Shown one piece after another: positions 54,300 through 63,324 of a stretch of DNA of 64,000 bases (its first letter is position 1; the number at the start of each line of letters is the position of its first letter). Source of the stretch: Paenibacillus sp. RC67 (lineage in GTDB: Bacteria; Bacillota; Bacilli; Paenibacillales; NBRC-103111); NCBI RefSeq assembly GCF_030020805.1, contig NZ_CP125098.1, forward strand, positions 2,832,001 to 2,896,000. Direction: 5' to 3'. A program made the translations under genes and the position numbers. The notes below the pieces were generated by a model. It had not been told where the DNA came from and searched no databases. It saw nothing but the letters and a program-made list of their open reading frames with translations.

Positions 54300-57120
54300 A
54301 CAAGAGAATAATAAGGATAATAAACTCAGAGTATATGAATATGCCAAGTCTTTAAATATGAGCAGTAAAGAGATCATTACCATCCTTAAAAGATTAAGTA
54401 TTCCGGTTAACAATCATATGAGCGTAATGGAGAACGATACAGTGGAGAGTGTGGAAAAATTTTTTAAAGATGTAAAAGCAAATGCAGCAGCCAAACGAGG
54501 AACTAATGAAACGGGGAATGCTTCTATCAGTACGAATACGAGTACAAATACAGTGAACAAAGACGCAAACGCACAAGCACAAACGCAAGCTGGACAACAG
54601 CCTAAAACAGAAACTAAGCCTCAAGCTCCACAAGGCCAGTCGAGTAATCCACAAGGCCAATCGAGCAATCAACAAAGACCTAGTGGCAGTCAGCACGGTC
54701 AAAGCTCTGGCCAATCCAACAGCGGACCACGCACAGGCGACCGTAGACCTGACCAACAAGGTCAAGGTGGCGGTAATCGTGGGCAATATGGTGATCGCAG
54801 ACCGCAAGGACAAGGCTCCCAGGGCGGCGGGTATAACAACCAGCAGCGCAGCGGCAACCAACAAGGCGGAAGCTATAATCAAAACCGTGGTGGAAGTCAA
54901 CAAGGCGGAGGCTACAACCAGAACCGTGGCGGTCAACAAGGCGGAGGCCAGGGTGGTCAAGGCCAAAGCCGTCCAAGCGGTGGCTACAGCCAAGGACAAG
55001 GCAATCGCACTGGTGCACCGAGCAGTAACAACAACGGTAACCGTTCCGGAGACCAACGTCCAGCTCGTCCGCAAGGCGGGTTCGAGCAACGCAAGCCGTT
55101 CGAGCAACGGGGTGCTGGTCAAGGAGCTTCCAACTCGTTTAACAAGTCCGTTGGTGCTGGGCCTGCGAGGTCTAATACACCTGTAGATGTGGACCAAGAT
55201 GATGCAGCGAGCAAAGGTAAGACGACTAAGAAGACCAAACCGAATCAAAAACGTTTTGATGATAATAAAGTAAGTTCTTCCAGAGGACCGCAAAACAACA
55301 GAGGAAATAACCGCAATCAACGAGGCAGATACCAACAAGAACCAGTTAAGAAAGAAAAAGTGGATAACACCCCTAAGAAAATTATCGTACGCGGTACGAT
55401 GACGGTTGGCGAACTGGCTAAAGCTCTGCATAAGGATGCTTCGGAAGTTATTAAAAAGCTGTTGTTCTTGGGCACTATGGCAACGATCAACCAAGAGCTT
55501 GATCTGGACGCAATTCAACTGCTCGCAGGTGATTATAACGTTGAGGTTGAACTGAAAATTCCGGTTGAGGAAGACAAGTTCGAGCAATTCGAAGAGAAAG
55601 ACGATGAAGCAGATCTGCTTGAACGTCCTCCGGTTGTTACGATTATGGGTCACGTTGACCATGGTAAAACGACATTGCTTGATGCGATTCGCAAAACGAG
55701 TGTAACCGAAGGTGAAGCAGGGGGAATTACCCAGCATATCGGTGCGTACCAAGTAGAAATTCACAACAAGAAAATTACGTTCCTGGATACTCCTGGTCAC
55801 GAGGCGTTCACATCGATGCGTGCCCGCGGCGCGCAAGTAACTGACATCACGATCATCGTAGTTGCAGCAGACGACGGCGTTATGCCACAAACCGTTGAAG
55901 CGATTAACCATGCTAAAGCGGCAAAAGTACCTATTATCGTAGCGGTTAACAAGGTAGATAAACCGGACTCTAATCCGGATAAAATCAAGCAAGAGCTTAC
56001 CGAGTATGAACTGGTACCTGAAGAATGGGGCGGAGATACTATCTTCTGCAACATTTCCGCAAAACAGCGCATCGGGCTTGAAAACCTGCTTGATATGATT
56101 CTGCTTGTAGCCGAGGTTCAAGAGCTTAAAGCGAACCCGAATAAACGTGCTAGAGGTACCGTTATTGAAGCGGAGCTGGACAAAGGTAAAGGTCCGGTTG
56201 CACGCGTTCTTATTCAGCATGGTACGCTTAAAGTTGGAGACAGCTTCGTAGCCGGCGTATGCTTTGGCCGCGTTCGCGCTATGGTCAATGACAAAGGTAA
56301 AAAGCTGAAGGAAGCGGGTCCATCTACTCCTGTAGAAATTACGGGCTTGACCGAAGTTCCTCAAGCAGGCGATCCGTTCATTTGTTTCGAGGACGAACGT
56401 AAAGCAAGAGCTATTGCCGAAAAACGTGCTATTACCTTGAGACAATCGGAAATGGGAGCGAATGTTCGCGTAACCTTGGACGATCTGTATAAACATATTA
56501 AAGACGGCGAAATCAAAGATTTGAACGTGATCATTAAAGGGGACGTTCAAGGATCGGTTGAAGCGCTGCGCGGTTCTCTTGAGAAAATCGATATCGAAGG
56601 CGTTCGCGTTAAAATCTTGCATAACGGCGTAGGCGCGATTACTGAATCCGACGTAATTTTGGCTTCAGCATCTAATGCTATCGTTATCGGCTTTAATGTT
56701 CGCCCTGAGCCGCAAGCTAAAAACACTGCGGATCAAGAGAAAGTGGACATTCGTCTGCATAGTATCATTTACAAAGTTATCGAAGAAATCGAGCAAGCCA
56801 TGAAAGGGATGCTTGATCCTGTCTTTAAAGAAGTGGTTATCGGGCAAGCTGAAGTCCGTAACATCTTCAAAGTCTCCAAAATCGGCGTTATTGCTGGTTG
56901 CATGGTCATTTCCGGTAAAATTGCCCGCAATGCCAAAATGCGTCTGATCCGCAGCGGAATCGTAGTGTTCGAAGGCAATATCGATTCCCTCAAACGTTTC
57001 AAGGACGATGCCAAGGAAGTGGCTCAAGGTTACGAATGTGGTATATCTCTAGAAAAATACAACGATATTAAAGAAGGGGATATTATCGAAGCCTTCGTAA
57101 TGGAGACTGTTGAGAGGTGA
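54292..57120 (+). CDS. infB: Translation initiation factor IF-2 with long Gly/Gln/Arg-rich linker
   Basis: IF-2 is the GTPase that places initiator tRNA. It starts at TTG 54292 behind CGGAGGTGG and is 942 residues, about 225 longer than B. subtilis IF-2. The N-terminal IF2-N helix bundle ([20 protein letters not shown]) is followed by a low-complexity region at about residues 85-290, made of Gln, Gly, Asn, Ser and Arg with RGG-like repeats. A second IF2-N domain follows ([20 protein letters not shown]). The G domain has GHVDHGKTT near 453, DTPGHEAF and NKVDK, and the C-terminal domains follow. The extra length is all in the linker, and the reading frame is intact. Confidence 0.97.
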   Translation: MSKQENNKDNKLRVYEYAKSLNMSSKEIITILKRLSIPVNNHMSVMENDTVESVEKFFKDVKANAAAKRGTNETGNASISTNTSTNTVNKDANAQAQTQAGQQPKTETKPQAPQGQSSNPQGQSSNQQRPSGSQHGQSSGQSNSGPRTGDRRPDQQGQGGGNRGQYGDRRPQGQGSQGGGYNNQQRSGNQQGGSYNQNRGGSQQGGGYNQNRGGQQGGGQGGQGQSRPSGGYSQGQGNRTGAPSSNNNGNRSGDQRPARPQGGFEQRKPFEQRGAGQGASNSFNKSVGAGPARSNTPVDVDQDDAASKGKTTKKTKPNQKRFDDNKVSSSRGPQNNRGNNRNQRGRYQQEPVKKEKVDNTPKKIIVRGTMTVGELAKALHKDASEVIKKLLFLGTMATINQELDLDAIQLLAGDYNVEVELKIPVEEDKFEQFEEKDDEADLLERPPVVTIMGHVDHGKTTLLDAIRKTSVTEGEAGGITQHIGAYQVEIHNKKITFLDTPGHEAFTSMRARGAQVTDITIIVVAADDGVMPQTVEAINHAKAAKVPIIVAVNKVDKPDSNPDKIKQELTEYELVPEEWGGDTIFCNISAKQRIGLENLLDMILLVAEVQELKANPNKRARGTVIEAELDKGKGPVARVLIQHGTLKVGDSFVAGVCFGRVRAMVNDKGKKLKEAGPSTPVEITGLTEVPQAGDPFICFEDERKARAIAEKRAITLRQSEMGANVRVTLDDLYKHIKDGEIKDLNVIIKGDVQGSVEALRGSLEKIDIEGVRVKILHNGVGAITESDVILASASNAIVIGFNVRPEPQAKNTADQEKVDIRLHSIIYKVIEEIEQAMKGMLDPVFKEVVIGQAEVRNIFKVSKIGVIAGCMVISGKIARNAKMRLIRSGIVVFEGNIDSLKRFKDDAKEVAQGYECGISLEKYNDIKEGDIIEAFVMETVER
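54859..54950 (+). repeat. RGG-like tandem repeat in the IF-2 linker
   Basis: Units of the form Gln-Gln-Gly-Gly-x-Tyr-Asn-Gln-Asn-Arg-Gly-Gly start at 54859 and 54898, and a partial unit starts at 54934. They lie within a longer Gly/Gln/Asn/Arg-rich region of infB (about 54550-55150). Confidence 0.85.
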
Positions 57121-57125
57121 TTTGA

Positions 57126-57482
57126 ATGGCGCGCATTCGCGTAGGTAGAGTCGGAGAACAAATTAAAAAAGAACTAAGTCAAATCATTCAGTCAGAGCTG
57201 AAAGACCCTCGTATCGGATTTATTACGGTTACAGGTGTTGAGGTAACGAATGATTTGTCTCAAGCCAAGATTTACCTGAGTGTTTTGGGTACGGACGAGC
57301 AAAAGGAAGAAACGCTTAAAGCGCTGGGTCGCGGAAGCGGGTTTATTCGTTCGGAGCTTGGCAAAAGAATTCGCTTGCGCAAAATTCCAGATCTGATCTT
57401 CCGTTTCGATGCATCTATCGATTATGGTAGTCATATCGAGAAATTGTTGAGCCAAATCAATGGGGAGAATGCGCAACCATGA
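57126..57482 (+). CDS. rbfA: 30S ribosome-binding factor RbfA
   Basis: RbfA is a 30S maturation factor needed for 16S rRNA 5' processing. The 118-residue single-KH protein has [40 protein letters not shown] and [20 protein letters not shown]. It starts 5 bases after the infB stop behind GAGAGGTGA, and its end overlaps nrnA by 4 bases. Confidence 0.97.
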   Translation: MARIRVGRVGEQIKKELSQIIQSELKDPRIGFITVTGVEVTNDLSQAKIYLSVLGTDEQKEETLKALGRGSGFIRSELGKRIRLRKIPDLIFRFDASIDYGSHIEKLLSQINGENAQP

Positions 57483-58483
57483 CGGCATTTTCCAAGCAGG
57501 ATGATTATGCTGTTCAATTGAATGCAGCAGCACACTTCATTCATGCTAATGATGATTTTCTGGTGGTATCCCATATTCATCCGGATGGGGATGCCGCCGG
57601 CTCTACATTTGCCGTAGGATGGTTGCTGACCTCTTTAGGCAAAAAGTTCACTCTTATCAACGAAGGCAGCATGCCTGAGAAATACAGGTATATGGCTGCC
57701 GGGAAGCTGCCGATTATCGATTACGAAGCTTCTGCAAGTACGATGAAAGATCAATTTACACATGTTATTAGTGTGGATTGTGCTGACTTTTCCCGAATGG
57801 GCAGCGTCAGCAAGCTGTTTGCTGAGGGTGTACAATTGCTGAATATTGATCATCACGCAACGAACGATCGCTTTGGCAGCTGCAATCTTGTAGTAGATGA
57901 TGCCGCGGCAACGGTTGAAGTATTATACGATCTGTGTTCTGCAATGGATATTCCTTTTACACATGAGCTTAATGTCTGCATTTATTCGGGATTGTTGACA
58001 GATACGGGCGGATTCCGCTACTCCAATGCCTCACCTAAGGTGATGCGCATTGCAGCGGATATGCTGCAGCGTGGAGTTAAAGGCCATGAACTGGCTGAGC
58101 ATTTGTTGGAGAAGCTGTCGCATCCACAAATCTCACTCATTAAAAGCAGCTTGTCTACGTTATCCTTTGCTCATCAAAACCAAGTGGCTTGGGTTTCCGT
58201 TACTTTATCGGAGCTTGAGCAGAGCGGTGCGAGCAATGAGGATTTGGACGGATTGGTCAACTACCCTAGAAATGTAGAGGGTGTAGAGGTTGGCATTTTG
58301 TTCAAGGAACGGGAAGATATCGTGAAGGTGAGCTTGCGCTCCAATGGAAAAGTGGATGTCGCTCAAGTTGCCAAATCGTTTGGCGGCGGAGGTCATATGC
58401 GAGCAGCAGGATGTGCCGTTAAAGGAACATTGAACGAAGCTATTGAACGTGTCGTTAAGGAAGTAGGTTTGGCGCTTGCATGA
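57479..58483 (+). CDS. nrnA: Bifunctional oligoribonuclease / pAp phosphatase NrnA
   Basis: NrnA degrades short RNA oligomers and dephosphorylates 3'-phosphoadenosine 5'-phosphate. The 334-residue DHH/DHHA1 enzyme has metal motifs [26 protein letters not shown] and [13 protein letters not shown]. It ends with the DHHA1 substrate tract [20 protein letters not shown] 57479 overlaps the rbfA stop and the stop overlaps truB, so rbfA-nrnA-truB look translationally coupled. Confidence 0.96.
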   Translation: MTAFSKQDDYAVQLNAAAHFIHANDDFLVVSHIHPDGDAAGSTFAVGWLLTSLGKKFTLINEGSMPEKYRYMAAGKLPIIDYEASASTMKDQFTHVISVDCADFSRMGSVSKLFAEGVQLLNIDHHATNDRFGSCNLVVDDAAATVEVLYDLCSAMDIPFTHELNVCIYSGLLTDTGGFRYSNASPKVMRIAADMLQRGVKGHELAEHLLEKLSHPQISLIKSSLSTLSFAHQNQVAWVSVTLSELEQSGASNEDLDGLVNYPRNVEGVEVGILFKEREDIVKVSLRSNGKVDVAQVAKSFGGGGHMRAAGCAVKGTLNEAIERVVKEVGLALA

Positions 58484-59406
58484 CAAATGAAATGTTGGAA
58501 GGAATACTCCCTATTTGGAAGCCTGTTGGATTTACATCCCATGATGTGGTGGCCAAAGCCAGGCGTATTCTTCGAATTAAAAGAATCGGTCACACGGGTA
58601 CCTTGGATCCTCAGGTAACCGGCGTACTACCGCTTTGCATAGGGCGGGCAACGAGGCTTGTAGAGTATATCCAGGAGCTTCCTAAGGAGTACGAGGCTAC
58701 CTTGAAAATCGGACTTGCTACCGACACGGAAGATGCTGGCGGTCAAGTGATTGAACAAGTGGATCAAGTTCATTTGACAGAAGCTCAAGTGCGAGAAACA
58801 CTGGAATCCTTTGTTGGTGACATCGAGCAAGTCCCACCCATGTACTCGGCAGTTAAAGTGGATGGTAAGCGCCTATATGAGTTAGCCCGTCAAGGGATTG
58901 AAGTAGAGCGCAAATCACGTAAGGTGACAATATACAATATTGAGATCCTGGATATGGATCTTACTATGGACCACCCGGAAATTCGCTTCCGTGTGCAATG
59001 CTCCAAAGGAACCTATATCCGCACTTTATGTGTGGACGTAGGAAAAGCACTCGGATATCCGGCAGTGATGTCGGAGCTAGTGCGTACTTCCACAGGCAGC
59101 ATGGGACGGGAGCAATGCCTTACCTTGGAGCAGCTGGAGCTGCTTCAACAGCAGGGTGGGGTATCGGACAAGCTGATTCCTGCCGAGATTGCATTAGCTC
59201 ACATGCCTACGGTGCGTTTGAGTGAAGAGCAGACTCGCAAGGCTTTGCTTGGGCAAAAACTGACCTTGACTCCTTCGGAGCAGACGGCTTTGATGGACGC
59301 TGCCGAGCTTAATTATGCGGTGTATAGTGAAACCTCTCAATTTATTGGGATATTTCAATGGGATCGCGATAAACGGGAACTGCAGCCTGTTAAAGTATTT
59401 TCGTAG
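58480..59406 (+). CDS. truB: tRNA pseudouridine(55) synthase TruB
   Basis: TruB makes pseudouridine 55 in tRNA, next to the ribothymidine made by TrmFO. The 308-residue product has GILPIWKPVGFTSHDVVAKA, the catalytic Asp in RIGHTGTLDPQVTGVLPLCI, and VEGDIEQVPPMYSAVK-like FVGDIEQVPPMYSAVKVDGK. RVQCSKGTYIRTLCVDVGKA is a further family tract. A C-terminal PUA-like part follows. The ATG overlaps the nrnA stop by 4 bases. Confidence 0.97.
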   Translation: MTNEMLEGILPIWKPVGFTSHDVVAKARRILRIKRIGHTGTLDPQVTGVLPLCIGRATRLVEYIQELPKEYEATLKIGLATDTEDAGGQVIEQVDQVHLTEAQVRETLESFVGDIEQVPPMYSAVKVDGKRLYELARQGIEVERKSRKVTIYNIEILDMDLTMDHPEIRFRVQCSKGTYIRTLCVDVGKALGYPAVMSELVRTSTGSMGREQCLTLEQLELLQQQGGVSDKLIPAEIALAHMPTVRLSEEQTRKALLGQKLTLTPSEQTALMDAAELNYAVYSETSQFIGIFQWDRDKRELQPVKVFS

Positions 59407-59443
59407 CAAGCTTCGTCTGAAAAGAATGCAGGTGACATATTCG

Positions 59444-60394
59444 ATGCAATCTATACATTTGAACTACCCCATAGTTGAAGGTAAAGATACGAAAGCGATG
59501 GGGCCGCAAGTGCTGGCGATCGGGGAATTTGACGGGATTCATCTCGGTCATCAGGAAGTGATCAGACGGGCGCTGCAGACGGCACAACGAATGCACATTC
59601 CCGCTTCGATCATGACATTTCATCCGCATCCCAAAGAAGTGCTGGGACAACAAAAATATACTCAACTGCTTACTCCTTCCAAGCAAAAGGAGCAGGTGCT
59701 TTCCGAAATGGGATTGGATAAAAGCTATCTTATAGCTTTTGACTCCGATTTTATGAAGGTGACACCCGAAGAATTTGTTGAGAATATGTTGATTCCTATG
59801 AATGTGAACACCGTGATCGTAGGTTTTGATTTCACCTTTGGCTTTCGAGGTGCTGGAACACCAGATACATTATGCGAGCTTGCAGCTGGACGGTTTGCAG
59901 TAGAAGTGATAAGACCGTTTCAGCTAAATGGCTGCAAGGTAAGCAGCACGCTTGTCCGAGAGTGTCTGCAAAATGCAAAATTAGAAGAAGCTAACCGCCT
60001 GCTGGGACGTCCTTACACCATCACAGGAACTGTTGTCACAGGTGATGGTCGAGGCCGTACGATTGGTTTTCCAACGGCTAATATTGAAATGTCGGAATCC
60101 TTTGTCATTCCGGCGCTAGGCGTATATGCCGTTAAGGTTACTGTGGATGGCGAAGTTTATAACGCAGTAATGAATGTAGGAAAGAAGCCTACGTTTGTTG
60201 AGGATTTGGAAAAGCCTACGTTGGAAGCCCATCTGTTTGATTTCTCCCGTTCGATTTACGGAAGCGCAGTTTCTGTAGAGTTTATTACCTTTCTTCGTCC
60301 CGAACGAAAATTCGGGTCAGTGGATGAATTGGTTACCCAAATTCGTACGGATGCAGACAAGGCCCGAACCATTTTAACGCAAAACGAACAATAA
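59444..60394 (+). CDS. ribF: Bifunctional riboflavin kinase / FAD synthetase RibF
   Basis: RibF makes FMN and FAD from riboflavin. I place the start at ATG 59444 with GCAGGTGA upstream, giving 316 residues; the frame is open farther upstream, overlapping truB, and ATG 59426 is an alternative. The N-terminal nucleotidyltransferase domain has VLAIGEFDGIHLGHQEVIRR (HxGH motif). The C-terminal kinase domain has VVTGDGRGRTIGFPTANIEM and MNVGKKPTF. It ends the rimP operon and is followed by the rpsO promoter. I see no FMN riboswitch. Confidence 0.95.
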   Translation: MQSIHLNYPIVEGKDTKAMGPQVLAIGEFDGIHLGHQEVIRRALQTAQRMHIPASIMTFHPHPKEVLGQQKYTQLLTPSKQKEQVLSEMGLDKSYLIAFDSDFMKVTPEEFVENMLIPMNVNTVIVGFDFTFGFRGAGTPDTLCELAAGRFAVEVIRPFQLNGCKVSSTLVRECLQNAKLEEANRLLGRPYTITGTVVTGDGRGRTIGFPTANIEMSESFVIPALGVYAVKVTVDGEVYNAVMNVGKKPTFVEDLEKPTLEAHLFDFSRSIYGSAVSVEFITFLRPERKFGSVDELVTQIRTDADKARTILTQNEQ

Positions 60395-60408
60395 TTCTTT
60401 TCTCTATT

Positions 60409-60437
60409 TTACTTTTATAGTACACCTGTGCTATACT
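60409..60437 (+). promoter_or_regulatory. Probable sigma-A promoter of rpsO
   Basis: TATACT at 60432-60437 is a good -10 box; TTACTT at 60409-60414 is a weak -35 at 17 bases spacing. It lies between the ribF stop and the structured rpsO leader. Confidence 0.55.
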
Positions 60438-60449
60438 ATAAAACGTTGT

Positions 60450-60549
60450 CGAACCACTAGGGGTTCGGCATGAACCATGGCATGGAGAATCGAGTACTCC
60501 GGCGCTCTCTGGGCCATAGGGGATATCCAATGATGGAGGTGAATGAACA
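60450..60549 (+). promoter_or_regulatory. Structured rpsO leader (possible S15 autoregulation)
   Basis: CGAACC at 60450-60455 pairs with GGTTCG at 60462-60467. ATGGC at 60477-60481 can pair with GCCAT at 60513-60517, enclosing GGAG/CTCC (60484-60487 with 60497-60500). The ribosome site GGAGGTGAATG follows. Such a multi-helix 5' UTR fits the known S15 autoregulation of rpsO, which takes different forms in different bacteria. Confidence 0.5.
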
Positions 60550-60819
60550 ATGGCATTGACACAAGAGCGTAAGCAAGAGTTGATCCAAACGCACAAAACT
60601 CATGAGTCCGATACAGGATCTCCTGAAGTGCAAATCGCAATTCTTACTGAAAATATTGTGAACTTGACTGGCCATTTGAAAACGCACAAGAAGGATCACC
60701 ATTCTCGTCGCGGTCTTTTGAAAATGGTAGGTCAACGCCGTAAACTTTTAACTTATTTGAAAAACAAAGACGTTAAACGTTACAGCGCCCTTATCGAGAA
60801 GCTTGGTCTTCGTAGATAA
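60550..60819 (+). CDS. rpsO: 30S ribosomal protein S15
   Basis: The 89-residue protein begins [20 protein letters not shown] and has [36 protein letters not shown] and [20 protein letters not shown], the complete S15 signature. S15 is a primary binder of the 16S rRNA central domain. It has its own promoter, leader and terminator. Confidence 0.99.
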   Translation: MALTQERKQELIQTHKTHESDTGSPEVQIAILTENIVNLTGHLKTHKKDHHSRRGLLKMVGQRRKLLTYLKNKDVKRYSALIEKLGLRR

Positions 60820-60836
60820 TAGGAATGACTTCAAGG

Positions 60837-60903
60837 AGCAACCACGGTTGTCTGCTGTTCGAGTCCAGTTTGGGCTTGGACAGAGGCAGCGCGGTTGCTT
60901 TTT
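60837..60903 (+). terminator. Long intrinsic terminator after rpsO
   Basis: AGCAACC at 60837-60843 pairs with GGTTGCT at 60893-60899, followed by a T run. Inside, GTCCAG and CTTGGAC can form a further hairpin, so the structure is branched or has internal loops. Confidence 0.75.
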
Positions 60904-61003
60904 CGTATGTTTCTTTTAGCAGCAGCGAGATTTATTTCGAAAAAGAAGGAAATACTAGGCATTATGAAGAAGTGTTAGTAGAACCATTCAGCAGCGTGTA
61001 GGA

Positions 61004-61055
61004 AGAAAGTTTCTTAGTTGAACGGAAGCTATCGCTTACGTAGAAAGTTTCTTAG
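61004..61055 (+). repeat. Two direct copies of a 14-base element upstream of pnp
   Basis: AGAAAGTTTCTTAG occurs at 61004-61017 and 61042-61055; each copy contains the near-palindrome GAAAGTTTC. They lie just upstream of the pnp ribosome site (TTAGGAGGA) in a 174-base non-coding stretch after the rpsO terminator. Their role is unknown; protein binding or RNA processing is possible. Confidence 0.7.
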
Positions 61056-61077
61056 CAGAAACTCTTAGGAGGATTTT

Positions 61078-63180
61078 ATGGAAAAAAGAGTACAAATGGA
61101 TTTGGGCGGACGTCCGTTCATTCTTGAAACCGGTCGTTTAGCTAAACAGGCGAATGCTGCTGTAACCGTACGTTACGGGGATACGGTAGTGCTTTGTACC
61201 GTTACGGCTTCGGCGGAGCCAAAGGATCTTGATTTCTTTCCTTTGACTGTGAACTATGAAGAGCGTCTGTATTCAGTAGGGAAAATCCCTGGGGGATTTA
61301 TTAAACGCGAAGGGCGTCCAAGTGAAAAGGCGATTCTTGCAAGCCGTTTGACAGACCGTCCGATTCGTCCGTTATTCCCTGAAGGATTCCGTAACGATGT
61401 ACAAGTCGTTGCTATCGTCATGAGCGTAGACCAAGAATGCTCGCCTGAGATTGCTGCGATGATAGGGGTTTCCGCAGCGCTTAGCATCTCCGACGTTCCG
61501 TTCAACGGACCCGTTGGCGGTGTTATTGTGGGTCGTGTTGATGGACAATTCGTCATCAATCCTACTTTGGAGCAAGCAGAGAAAAGCGATATTCATCTCG
61601 TAGTAGCAGGAACCAAGGACGCTATTATGATGGTTGAAGCAGGTGCCGATGAAGTACCGGAAGAAGTTATGCTTGAAGCTATCATGTTTGGTCATGACGA
61701 AATCCGCAAGATTGTCGCTACTCAAGAAGAATTGGTCCAGCTTGCTGGTAAGCCGAAGATGGAAGTTAAGCTACATAGCGTAGAAGAGAATGTTAATCGC
61801 GATGTTCGTGCGTACGCACAAGATCGCTTGGTTGAAGCTGTTAAAATTGCGGAAAAGCACGCAAGACAAGAAGCTATTGACGCTATCAATGCTGAAACGG
61901 TAGAGCATTTTAGTGTGCAATATGAGGAAACTCCTGAGAAGCTGAAGGATGTTAAAGAGACTCTGTATGACATCGTTAAAGAAGAAGTTCGTCGTTTGAT
62001 TACTCACGATAAAGTAAGACCAGACGGTCGTGGACTTGACGAAATTCGTCCGATAGAATGCGACATCAATCTGCTTCCTCGTACTCACGGGTCTGGATTG
62101 TTCACTCGTGGTCAGACACAAGCATTAAGCATTTGTACTCTTGGCGCTTTGGGCGATGTACAAATTCTTGATGGCTTGGATCTGGAAGAAACCAAACGCT
62201 TCATGCATCATTACAATTTCCCGCCGTTCAGCGTAGGGGAAGCAAGACCGCTTCGTCCTCCAGGCCGCCGCGAAATTGGTCACGGAGCATTGGGAGAGCG
62301 TGCACTTGAGCCAATTATACCTTCGGAAACCGATTTCCCATACACCATTCGTCTTGTATCCGAGGTATTGGAATCCAATGGGTCTACTTCGCAGGCAAGT
62401 ATTTGCGCAAGTACATTGGCCATGATGGATGCGGGTGTTCCTATTAAAGCTCCTGTAGCCGGTGTTGCCATGGGTCTGATTAAGGATGGAGAGCATTTCT
62501 CAATTTTGACGGACATTCAAGGTATGGAAGACCACCTCGGTGATATGGACTTTAAAGTAGCAGGTACTGCAAGTGGAGTAACAGCACTTCAAATGGATAT
62601 CAAAATTGACGGTATTGATCGTGCCATTCTGACACAAGCGTTAGAACAAGCGAAAACAGGCCGTATGCACATCTTGGGTAAAATGCTCGAACGAATTCAA
62701 CAGCCTAAGTCGCAGTTATCTCCTTACGCACCGAAAATTCTTACCATGCATATCAATCCGGATAAAATCCGCGACGTTATCGGCGCAGGTGGCAAAATCA
62801 TTAACAAGATTATTGAAGAAACCGGCGTGAAAATCGATATTGAACAAGATGGCCGAGTATTTATCGCATCTTCCAATGAGCAGATGAATGATAGAGCTCG
62901 TCAAATTATTGAAGGTATCGTGAAAGAAGTCGTTGTTGGAGAAACGTATCTAGGTACAGTGAAGCGCGTTGAGAAATTCGGAGCCTTCGTAGAAATTTTA
63001 CCTGGCAAAGAAGGTCTGGTTCACATTTCACAGCTTTCTACAGAGCGAGTGGCTAAGGTTGAGGACGTTGTAGCAGTAGGGGATACCATTACTGTAAAAG
63101 TGACCGAAATCGATCAGCAAGGCCGTGTCAACCTGTCTCGTAAAGCTGTACTGGCAGCGCAAGTGCCTGCCCAATCCTAA
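61078..63180 (+). CDS. pnp: Polyribonucleotide nucleotidyltransferase (PNPase)
   Basis: PNPase is a 3'-5' phosphorolytic exoribonuclease. The 700-residue protein has two RNase PH domains: the first with [20 protein letters not shown] and [20 protein letters not shown], and the second with [20 protein letters not shown] and [20 protein letters not shown] domain follows ([20 protein letters not shown]), then an S1 domain ([20 protein letters not shown]). ATG 61078 lies behind TTAGGAGGA. Confidence 0.98.
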   Translation: MEKRVQMDLGGRPFILETGRLAKQANAAVTVRYGDTVVLCTVTASAEPKDLDFFPLTVNYEERLYSVGKIPGGFIKREGRPSEKAILASRLTDRPIRPLFPEGFRNDVQVVAIVMSVDQECSPEIAAMIGVSAALSISDVPFNGPVGGVIVGRVDGQFVINPTLEQAEKSDIHLVVAGTKDAIMMVEAGADEVPEEVMLEAIMFGHDEIRKIVATQEELVQLAGKPKMEVKLHSVEENVNRDVRAYAQDRLVEAVKIAEKHARQEAIDAINAETVEHFSVQYEETPEKLKDVKETLYDIVKEEVRRLITHDKVRPDGRGLDEIRPIECDINLLPRTHGSGLFTRGQTQALSICTLGALGDVQILDGLDLEETKRFMHHYNFPPFSVGEARPLRPPGRREIGHGALGERALEPIIPSETDFPYTIRLVSEVLESNGSTSQASICASTLAMMDAGVPIKAPVAGVAMGLIKDGEHFSILTDIQGMEDHLGDMDFKVAGTASGVTALQMDIKIDGIDRAILTQALEQAKTGRMHILGKMLERIQQPKSQLSPYAPKILTMHINPDKIRDVIGAGGKIINKIIEETGVKIDIEQDGRVFIASSNEQMNDRARQIIEGIVKEVVVGETYLGTVKRVEKFGAFVEILPGKEGLVHISQLSTERVAKVEDVVAVGDTITVKVTEIDQQGRVNLSRKAVLAAQVPAQS

Positions 63181-63206
63181 TGTACTTTACCCATAGCAAG
63201 AACGAT

Positions 63207-63234
63207 AAAGAGTCAGAGTCGTCTGTCTCTTTTT
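63207..63234 (+). terminator. Intrinsic terminator after pnp
   Basis: AAAGAGTCAGA at 63207-63217 pairs with TCTGTCTCTTT at 63222-63232 with one T-T mismatch around GTCG, and the T run continues to 63234. Confidence 0.75.
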
Positions 63235-63263
63235 GTTTTGCCTAAATAAAGTAACTCAATCTG

Positions 63264-63292
63264 TCATAATCTTGTCCGAAAAGGCATATGAA
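63264..63292 (+). promoter_or_regulatory. Possible sigma-E-type promoter for ylxY
   Basis: TCATAAT at 63264-63270 is followed after exactly 14 bases by CATATGAA at 63285-63292. The spacing and CATA core fit the sporulation sigma-E consensus (ATATT-type -35, CATACAAT-type -10), though several positions differ. Confidence 0.35.
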
Positions 63293-63324
63293 TGGGACAA
63301 ACGATCTAACGACAGGAGCAAGGT

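Noticed and set aside
54394..56622. 742-codon open frame on the minus strand opposite infB
   Set aside because: It is the antisense of the biased codons of the infB linker and G domain. It has no ribosome site, no recognisable domain, and infB itself is unmistakable.
59315..59443. Longer RibF frame overlapping truB
   Set aside because: The overlap is out of frame with truB and the extra residues do not resemble RibF. The start at 59444 has GCAGGTGA upstream.
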